Origin: Conus ventricosus
Lineage: Eukaryota; Mollusca; Gastropoda; Neogastropoda; Conidae
Direction of reading: 5' to 3'
NCBI GenBank assembly: GCA_018398815.1
Contig: CM031620.1
Location: 67,172,698 to 67,236,697 of the forward strand
DNA: 64,000 nucleotides
The translations under genes were made by a program, and so were the position numbers. This document shows, one piece after another, positions 1-10,740 of this stretch. The notes below the pieces were generated by a model. The model did no database searches. It saw only the letters and a list, made by a program, of their open reading frames with translations, and was not told the origin of the DNA. Within the stretch, counting starts at the first letter, position 1, and each line of letters starts with the position of its first letter.

Positions 1-239
1 TTTTAAATAATGTACCCTTTTTTTTAATTCTAGACCAATTACAAGTTTAAATGTACAGGTTACGATTAAATGCATTTGGCACAAAATATTCTAAAAATAT
101 ATTATGCACATGTGGGAAACAAGTTACTGTGAACAATTTATTTTTCAGTGCCCCGTAATAAATCGTAAGTTCCTCAATCATTAGTTGATCAAATTTAATT
201 TCATAACTCATTGCCTACAGAGGACATTTTAAATAATTA
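1..239. other. AT-rich sequence, nothing recognised
   Basis: I see no coding frame, repeat or RNA signature here. It is AT-rich flank to the left of the first recognisable repeat. Confidence 0.5.
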
Positions 240-354
240 TCAGTCTGGGGCCAGACTACCTCCAATACAGTAGCGGGGAGACCATCCCCAACCCAGCGGG
301 TCGCGGGTGGCGGAAGGCAAAACGGCCTCAAGATATGGAGGTTAGCTGTTAATC
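240..354 (+). mobile_element. possible 5' UTR fragment of the I-clade LINE
   Basis: This GC-richer segment with GCGGGTCGCGGGTGGCGG is unlike the AT-rich flank. It stops exactly where the inverted-repeat element begins at 355. On the other side of that element (from 10,256) GC-rich leader-like sequence leads into LINE endonuclease and reverse transcriptase remnants. I infer that the two pieces are one LINE leader split by the foldback element. No clear target-site duplication was found, so the link is tentative. Confidence 0.35.
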
Positions 355-419
355 CAGTGTAACGTGGTGAAACCGTCCCCCTCCCAGTTTAACTCCCGGG
401 AGTCAGTATGGCACTGTCT

Positions 420-1348
420 CAGATTAACTCCCGGGAGTTAATCTGGGTCTGCATCAAAGCAGCCCCCCCCCCCCCCCCCCCCACCAACAGGTTCAGAACG
501 CACCCCCCCCCCCCCCCCATCTCTTCTTTCTGTATATTAGGCCTGTTTCAAAATGAACCCCTACCAGTCTCAGAATAACTCCCGGGAGTTGTTTTGAACC
601 TAAAAATTTTGACTCTAAACTAACTCCCGGGAGTTCATATGGGGCAGTGCCAAATCAGCCCCCCAACCCCTTGGTGGTGCTGTTCCAAACCAACTCCCGG
701 GAGTTCTTCTGGGCCCAAACTTTGACATCAAAATGACTCCCTGGGAGTTAAACTACCGCAAGTGGAGAGTCATTCCAGGACAGGCCTGGAAAGGCACCCC
801 CGGGAGTTAGATGGCGCAGGCCCAGAATAGCCCCCCCCCAACCCCTCTCCTCTGCCTCAATTAATGAAGAAATAGCCAGTAAGAGCTCCAGTGGAGAGTT
901 AATATAGCACCGGTCAAGAACAACCCACCAGGGGAGTTAAATTGGACCTGGCCCAGAATAGCCCCCCTTGTGGAGAGAATTTGCTTTAAACAAACATTAT
1001 TCAACCAGGAACATTGTGCAGCGAACATCAAACATGGAGCACAACAAGCGAAAGCTTATATGGGGAGTTAATCGGCACCTGCCCAGAACTGAACCCCCCC
1101 CCCCCCCCCCCCCCGCCCCAGAGTTACTAGCCCAAAACAGCCCCCAGTATAAAGGGTTAAACTGGACCTGGCCCAGAACATCACCTCCACCTCCTCCTGT
1201 GGAGTTAATCTAGCACCGGCCCGGAACAGTCCCCCCTAAGAGAGTTAAACTGGACCTGCCACAAAACAGCCCCCTAGAGAGTTTAAACTGGACCTGGGCC
1301 CAAAAGCAGCCTCCTTCCTGGGGATTAATCTAGTACTAGCCCAGAACA

Positions 1349-1379
<31 letters not shown>

Positions 1380-2190
1380 GAGAGTTAAACTGGATCTGGC
1401 CCAGAACAGACTCCTAGAGAGTTAAATTGGATCTGCCCCGAAGCAGCCCAATCGGGGAGTTAATCTGCCACGGGCGCAGAACAACCCACCAAGAGAGTTA
1501 AATTGAACCTAGCCCAGAACAGCCCCCCTTATGGGGAGACTTTGCTTTAAAACAAACATTATTCAACAGAAACATTTTGCAGCGAACGTCACAACACGAA
1601 ACACAACAAGCGAAAGCTTATGTGGCACCTGCCCAGAACAAACCTCTCCCACCCCCCCACCCCCTAGAGTTAAACTGATTCGAAACTGCCCCCTTCCTAG
1701 GAGCTAATCTGGCACTGGCCCTGAACATCCCTCCCCCCCGGAGAGTTAAACTGGACCTGTTCAAAACTGCCCCCTTCCTGGGAGCTAATCTGGCACTGAA
1801 CAGCCCCCCCCCCCTTCCTCCCGGAAAGTCGAAAGTTAAAGTGACCTGGTCCAGAACAGCACCTCCTCAAACCGCTGTTTAATCGTACCCTAACCGTTTT
1901 GTCACACACGGCTGGATAGTGTTATATAAAACAGCGGTTGAAGGTCCACCGTTTGTCTCTGTGCGACAAAACGGCGGATGTGCGACAAAACAGCCGTTTA
2001 CGGTGTAACAACCCAAAAGTACTCACCGTCCAGAAGTGCTCCCGGGGGTACTACTGGGCCGCGCCTGAAATGACTCCCAAGAGTACATCTGGTCGGGTAA
2101 AAAATGACCCCATTTTTCATAAAGTACTCCCGGGAGTCATTCTGGCCGGTCCTAGAAGTATCCCCCCCCCCCCCCCCCCCCCGGCATATC
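420..2190. repeat. left arm: tandem motif array with poly-C tracts
   Basis: Degenerate units of roughly 50-60 bp combine a gagagttaaactggacctgg core with cccagaacagc and a C run of 5 to more than 25 bases. The units nearest the end carry the palindrome AACTCCCGGGAGTT (at about 391, 425, 577, 627 and 688). A longer sub-duplication (accattgtgcagcgaacatc type) appears near 1,005 and again near 1,570. Short proline- or cysteine-rich frames here are repeat artefacts. Confidence 0.8.
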
Positions 2191-4575
2191 TCCGTTAAGG
2201 TGTTGAGGGTTAGTTATTTATTAGTCTGGGCCGGTCCCAGAAGTACCCCCTTGCATATCTCCTTTATTAATGTGTTTCAGGGTTGTTATTTACTGGTCAT
2301 AAACTCACACATGGACACCTGAATCAACATTGAAAAACCAGTCCTGAATCTACTTTTGGGGGAGTTGTTCTGGGCCCGTCCCAAAAGTACCCCCCTTACA
2401 TATCTCCTTATCAATGTGATCAGGCTTGTTATTTAATGATCGTAAGATCACACATGACATTCTACCTGAATCAACATTGAAAACGAGTCTGAATCAACTT
2501 TAGGGGGAGTACTTCTGGGCCGTCCCAGATGAACCCCCCTTGCATATCTCCTTTATTAATGTGTTCAGGGTTGTTATTTACTGGTCATAAACTCACACAT
2601 GGACATTCTATCTGAATCAACATTGAAAACAAGTCTGAATCAACTTTTGGGGGAGTACTTCTGGGCCGGTCCCAGAAGTACTCCCCCCCCCCTCCCCCCC
2701 CCCCCCCCCCCTTGCATATTTCCTTTATTAATGTGTTTGGGTTGTTTTTTTTACTGGTTATAAACTCATACATGGACATTCTATCTATATCAACATTGAA
2801 AACGAGTCTGAATCAACTTTAGGGGGAGTACTACTGGGCCGGTCCCAGAAGTACCCCCTTGCATATCTCCTTTATCAATGTGTTCAAGGTTGTTATTTAC
2901 TTGTCATAAACTCACACATGGACATTCTACCTGAATCAGCATTGAAATATAGTCTGAATCAACTTTAGGGGGAGTTGTTCTAGGCCAGTCCCAAAAGTAC
3001 CCCCCTTGCATATTTCCTTTATCAATGAGTTCAGGGTTGTTGTCATCAGCTCACACATTGACATTCTACCTGAATCAACATTGAAAACGAGTCTGAATCA
3101 AATTTAGGGGGAGTACTTCTGGGCTGGTCCCAAAAGTACCCCCCCCCCCCCCCCCCCTTGCATATCTCCTTTATTAATGTGTTCAGGGTTGTTATTTACT
3201 GGTCATAACTTAACACATGGACAGTCTAACTGAATCAACATTGAAAACCAGTCTGAATTAACTTTAGGGAGAGTACATCTGGGCCGGTCCCAGAAGTACC
3301 TCCCTTGCATATCTCCTTTAATGTGTTCAGGTTGTTATTTACTGGTCATAAACTCACACATTGACAATCTATCTCAATCAACATGAAAGTGTAGTCTGAA
3401 TCTACTTTAGGGAGAATACTTCCGGGCTGGTCCCAGAAGTACCCCCTTGCAGATCTCCTTTATTGATGTGTTCAGGGGTTTTTGTTGTTGTTGTTGTTGT
3501 TGTTTTTTGCTGTCCCAATCTCTGCGCCACCTCAAAGGCAGTGCACCGACGCCGCTCCTTCCGACACCCGTCCACATCCACTGTCCGGCCGGCCCTGCCG
3601 CAGCCCCGGCACCGGCAATCCACAGGGAGCAGTCAATGTCAAGTCGTCGAGAGGCAACCCACCGGAGAAGACACTGCACTGCTGCCGAGTCACTTCGGTG
3701 GTGTTCAGTGGCGCCTGTTCTGATCTAACATACGCAGGACATCACCTACTAAGCCCCCTACTGACGACAATAATTGCTTAGTCGCGGAGCCGGCGTGAGT
3801 GAGCTGTCCCTCCGGAGGGCGCCACCACGTCCGTCCAACGACAGCCCCATGGACTCGCCGATACCGGTGACCCCGACGGAACCAAACCAAGGCCACAGAC
3901 GTGGAGAGGACACCGAAACTGAGGTCACCATGAGAACTGGGCATGAAGGGCCACAGAATTTGACTTTTTTAAAAATGCTGATTGATGAGAATGAGGATGA
4001 TTAAGATGATGCTACGGATTTTCATTTCGGTCTCAGACTACATGACAGGGCTGTACTCCACGCTTCCTTTCATATATATCCCGGCGTCAACCAGGCCCGA
4101 GAGATACAGGCACCTGCAGTGTTGGTCATGAAATTTGAGCAACACTCTCAGAAACGCATCCATTAAAGTGGATGAAACTCGACTGTGTGGTCCCAGTCTT
4201 CCCAACTGAGTCCGCAGCAAACTCAACTCTGGGTAGGAGCCGGTCGGGGCAGAAAAACCCACATGACTCTGATGGGATTCGAACCCACGACCTCCCAGCC
4301 GGAGTCCGCCACGCTAACCACTTCACCACTGCGGCTGGTGTGTTCAGGGTTGTTATTTACTGGCCAAAAACTCATACACGAACATCTTATCTGAATAAAC
4401 ATTAGAAACGAGTCTGAATCAACTTTTGGGGGAGTACTTCTAGGCCGGTCCCAGAAGTACCCTCCACCCCCCCCCCCCCACCCCCACTGCATATCTCCTT
4501 TATTAATGTGTTCAGGGTTGTTTATTTACTGGTCATAAGCTCACCCATGGACATTGTATCTAAATCAACATTGTC
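2191..4575. repeat. about 150-bp tandem satellite
   Basis: About ten units start with ttgcatatctcctttatta and continue through gttatttactggtcataaac, a tgaatcaacattgaaaac stretch and a gtacttctgggccggtccc stretch. Starts lie near 2,250, 2,395, 2,540, 2,713, 2,860, 3,006, 3,158, 3,305, 3,447 and 4,488. The last full unit is split by the SINE at 3,478-4,338. The unit junction carries a variable C run (up to about 20). Confidence 0.85.
3478..4338 (-). mobile_element. 861-bp tRNA-headed SINE-like insertion with 11-bp TSD
   Basis: On the minus strand the head (4,338 downward) reads like a tRNA gene: an A-box-like TGGTGAAGTGGTTAGCG is followed by a perfect B box GGTTCGAATCC. A long non-coding body follows and ends in a (CAA)n tract at about 3,481-3,503. 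The direct repeat TGTGTTCAGGG flanks it at 3,467-3,477 and 4,339-4,349, and removing the insert restores a satellite unit. The body is unusually long for a SINE. I see no open frame worth calling. Confidence 0.8.
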
Positions 4576-4775
4576 AGATCCAGTTTAACTTTCCAGGGGA
4601 AATATTCTAGGCTGTTGCAATATTAACTCCCCAGGAGGAGGTTTGTTCTGGGCCAGGTCCAGTTTTACTCTCCAGGAGGCTGCTCTGGGCTGGTGCCAGA
4701 TAAACTCTCCAGTTTCCATAACGGTGCCAGAATAACTCCCCTAGGACAGGTCAAGTTTAACTCTCCAACAAATAG

Positions 4776-5358
4776 GAGAGTTTGTAATAAGATTATTAAA
4801 TGAAGGCTTTATAAATAAAGAGATGTCGGTGTCTCAACGAGAAGGATTAATAACGTGTCTACCAAAAGCCGATAAACCAAGAGAGTTTTTAAGAAACTGG
4901 AGACCAATTTCACTGTTAAATGTTTCGTATAAGATAGGTGCCACCTGTATAGCGAATAAAATTAAGACTTTTACATAAATTAATTAATGAAGACCAGACA
5001 GGTTTTGTTCCAGGACGATACATTGGAGAAAATATAAGAACCTTGTATGACAATGTTTTATCTGGAACAAAATTCTCTTCCTGGTTTACTGGTAACAATT
5101 GACTATGAGAAGGCGTTTGATTCGAAAAATTGGATATATATGAAAAAGATACTTAAAGCTTTTGGGTTTGGGGAAGGTATATGCTGCTGGGTTTCGACAT
5201 TTTATAAAAACATAAGATCCTATGTAGTTGTGGATGGGAAAGTATCCAAGAGTTTTGAAACAGAAAGAGGGTGCCGTCAGGGTGATCCCATTTCGCCATA
5301 TCTATTTGTTTTGTTTGCAGAAATTTTAGCATGTAAAATCAGGAAGACGAGAAAATAA
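4776..5358 (+). pseudogene. L1-like reverse transcriptase, fingers/palm part
   Basis: The reading shifts frame near 4,950-5,045. Family landmarks are visible in order: LPKADKP, NWRPISLLN, GFVPGRYIGENIR, VTIDYEKAFDS (first catalytic aspartate) and GCRQGDPISPYLFVLFAE. These match the RT of L1/Tx1-type LINEs. The frame stops at 5,356 where unrelated sequence begins; the FADD catalytic motif follows after that insert. It is a dead copy. Confidence 0.85.
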
Positions 5359-5359
5359 A

Positions 5360-5600
5360 AGGCATTGAAATACTCAATACGATGTTTAAAATCAGCCGGC
5401 AAATGAAACAAACTGCGGCGTTACTGAAACACGACAAAAAAGCAGAAGAGCACACAAAATAAAGTGTGAAGTAACGACGATTTAATGCACGACACAAAAC
5501 AGGACAAGAAATTTTCGGCAAAATGTCTTCCTCAGCGACAAAAAAATACAGACATAAACATGCACAATACTCCCCTTGTGAAGCCAAAGTGGTGAATCAG
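5360..5600. other. short insertion inside the LINE RT
   Basis: RT coding sequence is interrupted between the GCRQGDPISPY region and the FADD motif by about 230 bp of AT-rich sequence. This contains ttcggcaaaatgtcttcctc, resembling the tttcgacc/gtcttcg motif in the Gypsy-A leader near 15,110. I could not define its ends or family. Confidence 0.45.
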
Positions 5601-5728
5601 CCAATCAGCCAATTTGCAGATGATGCAGCGTTCACATTAGAAGGGGATAGGGTTTCGTATGAAAATCTGTTTAAAACTAAGAGTTTGAAGACATTTCAGG
5701 ACTAAAACTCAATTATGAAAAAACTGTA
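5601..5728 (+). pseudogene. L1-like RT, FADD palm motif
   Basis: The frame reads QFADDAAFTLEGD, the catalytic aspartate pair of LINE RTs. A short thumb-side stretch follows, with a frameshift near 5,690, up to the next insertion at 5,736. It continues the RT fragment that ends at about 5,356. Confidence 0.75.
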
Positions 5729-5735
5729 AATGTAT

Positions 5736-5908
5736 GACAGTTCAGTTGTTGGCCTGCGCTTGTTTTTTCCCCACTATTAGATTGTTCGTCTATGTATTTG
5801 TCTGACTTTATTCAAGTTTAAAAGGCTGAGGCTGTGCCAGTCTTGAATAAAAGTTACTCTGTGTTAGGTTTCCTTATGGGAGCAAAACATACCACACTTG
5901 TTTACTGT
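5736..5908. repeat. left direct terminal repeat of the TRIM-like element
   Basis: This copy matches 6,494-6,661 with a few substitutions and one 6-bp indel (ggctgaggctg versus ggctg). It contains GAATAAAAG, a possible polyadenylation signal context. Confidence 0.8.
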
Positions 5909-6267
5909 TTATCGTTTACTGTTCCCTACCTCATTTCATTTCCGATTTTGCTTTGATTAAATTGAGGTTATTTGCATTTGTTTCTGTCCGTCTGTGTGTT
6001 TGTCTTTTGATCTCCCTTGCATCTTTGGGTGGATCCTCAGGCGTAGGCTCAAAGACTGTCCCCTACATTTTATATTATTTGCATAATGTCTTTAATTTTA
6101 CAGCAACTTTTTTTCCTCCCCACACTTTCGTTTGGTTGCATTTACTACTCTTCGCTGGCTGCTCTGCTCTGGGGGTGCTATTGGATTCTTTTTTGCACCC
6201 ATGGTGGTGAGAACACCACAGTATTATGGACTGTGGTGTGTCTCTATTTGACGCTGGGAGCTCAGAC

Positions 6268-6340
6268 ATAACCAGCCGTGTCTCCCTGATGAGTCCCGAT
6301 CCAGCGGGCGAAAGGCCTCGGAGCAGGCAATACAAATATA
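6268..6340 (+). ncRNA. hammerhead-ribozyme-like motif
   Basis: The conserved box CTGATGAG (6,286-6,293) is followed by a helix II hairpin (TCCC, eight-base loop, GGG). Then comes CGAAA (6,309-6,313) and a candidate helix III hairpin GCCT-CGGAGC-AGGC. These are the core features of a hammerhead. The base pair and cleavage-site UH expected after helix III are not in canonical form (AGGC is followed by AATAC), so this copy may be inactive. No expression or cleavage can be inferred. Confidence 0.6.
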
Positions 6341-6493
6341 TCTGCCTTCAAAAGGGATTGCAATGGTTCCCTTATGCAGCTAGTGAAGAGTTTTCATATC
6401 TGTAACTTTTTTTTCTTTTTTTTTTAATTTCATTTTCCCAGTTTCTCCATTTTCAAACTCCCCCTCCCTCCCCTCAAGTCCAAATCTTTGCCA

Positions 6494-6661
6494 GACAGTT
6501 CAGTTGTTGGCCTGCGCTTGTTTTTTCCCCCACTATTAGACTGTTCGTCTATGTATTTGTCCGACTTTATTCAAGTTTAAAAGGCTGTGCCAGTCTTGAA
6601 TAAAAGTTACCCTGTGTTAGGTTTCCTTATGGGAGCAAAACATACCCCACTTGTTTACTGT
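6494..6661. repeat. right direct terminal repeat of the TRIM-like element
   Basis: This is the second copy of the 170-bp direct repeat. It is followed directly by the duplicated target sequence, after which LINE coding sequence resumes. Confidence 0.8.
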
Positions 6662-7924
6662 AAATGTATGGTTAGGAAAACTAAAAAACTCAAAATGTGA
6701 GTATCTTTCCGAAAGGAAAATGAAATGGAATCCCCAAAATATAGGATACTAGGTATTTGGTTCACAGGAGAGTTATAAAAAATGACAGAAATCAACACAG
6801 CAGATAAATTTATTGAAGTCAAACAATTGTTTTAAGTTTGGTCAAAACGTATATGTACACCCCTAGGCAGGATTGCAGTACTGAAGTCCATGATTCTTTC
6901 AAAGCTCATATACCTATGGATTCTGTTGCCTAATCTTCCAGAAGATGTAATAAATCAGCTTCGGAAAACATGTTTTGAATTTATATGGAATAAAAAAAAA
7001 CCTGACAAGATCAAAAGGAAATACGCAGTACATCCTGTTGAAAATGGAGGTATAGGCGTTTCACATTTAAGCAAATATATACAAGCTTTAAAACTGACCT
7101 GGGTAAAAAGAATATACACGACAAATTCAAAATGGAAAACAATATTAAGTGCTACGTTCCCAGAAATAGATTCATTTGACGTCTACGGACCTAGAAAATT
7201 CCTCAGCAAAAAATCAATAAATTTTGGAAAGACGTTTTCACTTCGTATGTTGATTTTGTGGATCAGGTATTTTTTAAACAATTCGAATGAGGTGTTAGCA
7301 GAGCCTTTATTCTGTAATGGTAAGTTTAGAGTTTGTAATGACGTCATTAACTTAAAAAACTGGATAGCAAAACAGATATTCCTAGTTGTCAATCAAGATG
7401 GATGTTTTCTCGATTATAAAACTTTTTCTGAAAAATATGATATCACTGTAAATTACCTCGAATTCATGGGCTGTATATCATCAATAAAAAGGTATTTAAG
7501 AAGTGCAAATATTAAAGTAACGACCAATAGCTGTAATCTAAGAACGAAAGCACTACAAATAATATCAAGCGTTAAAAAGGGATCGAAACCTTTTTACAGC
7601 ACTCTCATTGAAAAAATAACATTTGATATAAGCTCCTTTGCAAAATCGGAAGATAAATTAAAAGTTGTGGTAGATTGGGAAACAACAATGAAATAAGTGA
7701 AACAAATTAAAGAAATTAAATTAGAATGGTTCCAAATAAGAATTTGTCACAATATTTTGGTTACAAATTGTATCTTAAAGAAGATGGGAATTCTTACCAC
7801 TGATCTGTGTACATTTTGTGAATCCGAAACCGATTCAGTTCAACACTACTTGTGGCAGTGCCAGTTTGCGAAACATTTTTTTTTGGGGGGGTGGGGGGGG
7901 GGGGGGGGGGGAAGGGCGGGCTAG
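6662..7924 (+). pseudogene. L1-like ORF2 C-terminal region
   Basis: Open frames at 6,890-7,696 and 7,697-7,924 are separated by a TAA stop (7,694-7,696). They encode the post-RT region of L1-type ORF2: FEFIWNKKKP and GGIGVSHLSKYIQALKLTWVKR, both typical of this family. A C-terminal cysteine/histidine motif CTFCESETDSVQHYLWQC follows. It then runs into a G homopolymer, after which further ORF2-like codons persist until about 8,330 in broken frames. Confidence 0.8.
7887..7911. repeat. poly-G tract
   Basis: A G homopolymer interrupts LINE coding sequence just after the Cys/His motif. Similar tracts occur across the surrounding arrays. Confidence 0.8.
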
Positions 7925-8097
7925 AAAAAAACATTAAAAGAAAGATGTGAACATTGCAGCAGAATAGAGTTTAATGTGGAGCTGGTTCTATTCGGAAATG
8001 ATGAGCATACAAAAACTGATGAAGTTTTTGAACACATTATCCTATGGGCTAAACATTATATATATCTAAGACATAAGAGCAAGCTTTGTTTATAATT

Positions 8098-8098
<1 letters not shown>

Positions 8099-8192
<94 letters not shown>
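8099..8192. repeat. (CT)n(TA)n compound microsatellite
   Basis: A run of CT dinucleotides is followed by TA dinucleotides, inside the degenerate end of the LINE coding region. Confidence 0.9.
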
Positions 8193-8334
8193 AGATGCAG
8201 AATAAACAAAATAAAACCTACTGTCAATCATTTCTTGAGAGAACTTAATATATACAGGGTTGAAAAATATATGCATTATTTAGAAATGAAATACATGGAA
8301 TCTAATAGAAAATGGTACCTTATGAAAAACTAAT

Positions 8335-8748
8335 TGTTAGGTCTATTGGAATGAGTTAGACGAGGAGGGAAAAAGAAAAAGGACGAGCAAAAAGTAGTCG
8401 GGGGTAATAAGTAGCTAATGAAATTTATGAAAATATGTGTATACATGTGAAAACATTCTGACTAACCACTTTACCTTATTTGGACAGGCATACTGGACGT
8501 ATTCATTCCTCGGGTGCCTTATGAATGAGAAAGACTTAAGGTTGTACGTTTGTGACCTTTTTCCTTTCTTTTATTCTTCGTTGATTATTGAATGGACTAT
8601 TTGATTTTTTTTTTCCATGTGTTTATACCTTTTTTTTCCTTTTTACCCCTATCCCCTCCCTTGATTTAGTGTACCCATTTGTATGATGTTTATTGTATGT
8701 TATGTTGATTATCCCTTTTGTTATTAATGTTGGAAATCATTAAAAAAA
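8335..8748. other. LINE 3' UTR
   Basis: This is non-coding, T-rich sequence between the last ORF2-like codons and the A tail at 8,742-8,750. I see nothing else in it. Confidence 0.6.
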
Positions 8749-10740
8749 AAGTTTAACTCTCCAGGGGGGTGTTCTGGGCTGATGCCAGAGTAACTCCCAG
8801 GAGGGGAGAGGTGGCGGGGGGGGGGGGGGGGGGGGGCGTGTTTTATGCCTGGGCAAGTTTAACTCTCCAGGGAGGCCTGTACCAGGCTGAAACCAGATTA
8901 ACTCCCTAGGAGACAGGGGTGGGGGGGGGGGGGGGGGCGGGGGTTGTTCTAGGCCAGGTCTAGTTTAACTCTCTAGGGGGGGGGGGGGGGGGGCTGTTTT
9001 GGGCCGGTGCCAGATTAACTCCCAGGAGGGGGAGGGGGCTGTTCTGGGCCTTGTCTAGTTTAACCCTCCAGGGGGAGGGGGGGGGGGGGGGGGGAGGGGG
9101 CTGTTCCATGACGGTGCCAGATTAACTCCCTTGAGGGGGTGTTCTGGGACAGGTGCAGTTTAACTCTCCAGAGGGGCTGTTCTGGGCTGGTGCCAGATTA
9201 ACTCCCTAGGAGAGGGGGGCGGGGAGGGGGGCTGTTTTGTGCAAGGGCCAGTTTAACTCCCAGGGGGGCCTGAACCAGGCCGGAGCCAGATTAACTTCCC
9301 AGGAGAGGGGGGGGGGGGGGGGAGGGGGGGTTTCTAGGCCAGGTCCAGTTTAACTCTCTAGGGGGGCCGTTTTGGGCCAGGGCCAGATTAACTCCCCAGG
9401 AGGTGGGGGGGGGGGGGGGAGGGGCTGTTCCATGACGGTGCCAGATTAACTCCCCTGGAGAGGGCGGGGGGGGGGGGGGGGCTGTTCTGGGACAGGTGCA
9501 GTTTAACTCGCCAGAGGGGCTGTTTCTGGGCTGGTGCCAGATTAACTCCCCAGGAGAGGGGGTGCCAGGGCCAGTTCAACTCTCCAGGGAGGCCTGTACC
9601 AGGCTGGAGCCAGATGAACTCCCCAGGAGGGGGGGGAGGCTGTTCTAGGCCAGATCCAGTTTAACTAGGGGGGCTGTTTTGGGCAGGTGCCAGATTAACT
9701 CCCAGGAGGTGGAGGGGGCTGTTCTTGGACTTGTCTAGTTTAACTCTCCTGGGGGTGGGCTGTTCCATAACGGTGCCAGTTTAACTCTCCTGGAAGGAGG
9801 CTGTTCTAGGACAGGTGTAGTTTAACTCTCCAGAGGGGCTGTTCTGGGCTGGTGCCAGATTAACTCCCCAGGAAAGGGGAGCGACGGGGGGGGGGGGGGG
9901 GTCTGTTTATGTGCCAGGGCCAGTTTAACTCCAGGAGGGGGAGGGGGCTGTTCTGGGCCAGTTTAGTTCAACTCTCCAGTGGGTGGCTGTTCCAGTCCGG
10001 TGCCAGATTAATTCCACAGATGTCTTAGGGGGCTGTTCTGAGCCAGGACCAGTTTTACTCCTCAAGGGAGGGGCTGTTTTGGGCCAATGCCAAATTAACT
10101 CGCTGGGGGGGGGGGGGGGGGGAGAGGCTGTTCTAATCCTGTTGGGGGTGATTTGGCGCAAACCCAGATTAACTCCCGGGAGTTAATCTGGGACAGTTCG
10201 AGACTGACTCCCGGGAGTTAAATGGGAAGGGGGGCAGTTTCACCACGTTACACCGGGCTCGCCTGGACAAATAAGCAGCCCCGGACAACAGGCGGTGTTC
10301 TTATCAGGACGGGGTGGGTCAGCAAGTGGCACTGCTGTCCTCTAAAAATGCCCCAGGTGTCCACATGGGAACATCATGCGGTTAAGAGGCACATTCAAAC
10401 CCCGAGCCTCCTGAGCTTACAGGTAGGTCCTTGGGCCATGAGCTAAGGGTCGGGTAACCCTGACAGAAACCCAGAAGGTTGAAGACAGCGGTACCAGGCC
10501 AGAGTGCACCTTCTAACAAACCACGCTACCATGCATAATTCGCCGTTATGTCTACACGACCAGCTCGTTCCACGAATGGTGTTCGCCTATCGAGGTCCCT
10601 CCAGGGTGGTTCAACACCGTGCTCCGAGCCTCAACGGAGTCCCATCACAGCTTCTGGAGATCCATGACGCCAGAGAGCGAGAATGGAGAGCTAATCACTG
10701 CACCAAAGTACGCAAGAGCTCAAGAGAGCAGGGTCCTTTC

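Larger units (their letters stand above)
5736..6661. mobile_element. TRIM/retrozyme-like element with 170-bp direct terminal repeats
   Basis: Nearly identical direct repeats (5,736-5,908 and 6,494-6,661) start GACAGTTCAGTTGTTGG and end CTTGTTTACTGT. They bound about 585 bp of non-coding DNA. The element splits the LINE RT and is flanked by AAATGTAT (up to 13 bp, ACTGTAAATGTAT) at 5,723-5,735 and 6,657-6,669. Small size, LTR-like ends and no coding capacity fit a terminal-repeat miniature retroelement. A hammerhead-like motif at 6,268-6,340 raises the retrozyme possibility, although known retrozymes carry the ribozyme within the repeats. Confidence 0.7.
4768..8748 (+). mobile_element. L1/Tx1-like non-LTR retrotransposon, 5'-truncated
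   Basis: The element carries the reverse transcriptase and the C-terminal region of an L1-type ORF2. It ends with a short A tail (8,742-8,750) and is flanked by the direct repeat AAGTTTAACTCTCCA at 4,753-4,767 and 8,749-8,763, both inside the G-rich array. The 5' end lies within the RT fingers region, so endonuclease and ORF1 are missing. It is further broken by insertions at about 5,360-5,600 and 5,736-6,661, a G run (7,887-7,911) and stop codons. Confidence 0.85.
4576..10230. repeat. right arm: tandem motif array with poly-G tracts
   Basis: This is the inverted counterpart of the left arm. Units contain gccagattaactcccagga, ctgttctgggc and cagtttaactctccag, separated by G runs of up to about 25. 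It is split into 4,576-4,767 and 8,749-10,230 by the L1-like LINE. The outermost units regain the perfect AACTCCCGGGAGTT palindrome (near 10,169 and 10,207). Confidence 0.8.
355..10255. mobile_element. large foldback-like inverted-repeat element (composite)
   Basis: GTGTAACGTGGTGAAAC at 357-373 recurs as its reverse complement at 10,237-10,253. The flanking 90 or so bases also match in inverted orientation, including two AACTCCCGGGAGTT palindromes. Inward of these ends the arms are tandem arrays: C-run-rich on the left (about 420-2,190) and G-run-rich on the right (about 4,576-10,230), i.e. the same motif inverted. Drosophila FB elements have long inverted ends built from tandem repeats, so foldback-type is the best analogy. 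I saw no transposase and no convincing target-site duplication. A 150-bp satellite, a SINE and an L1-like LINE lie inside. Confidence 0.6.

Noticed and set aside
1697..2779. Proline/glycine-rich short frames in the C-rich arm
   Set aside because: They arise from poly-C/poly-G tracts and repeat units on both strands.
3402..3944. Overlapping open frames on both strands between 3.4 and 3.9 kb
   Set aside because: They lie in the body of the tRNA-headed SINE; none has family motifs or consistent codon usage.
4261..4338. Possible functional tRNA gene on the minus strand
   Set aside because: The B box is perfect, but the segment is the head of a SINE with TSD and no complete acceptor stem was found.
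6086..6335. Frames within the TRIM-like element
   Set aside because: Short, on both strands, overlapping the hammerhead-like motif; no homology to element proteins.
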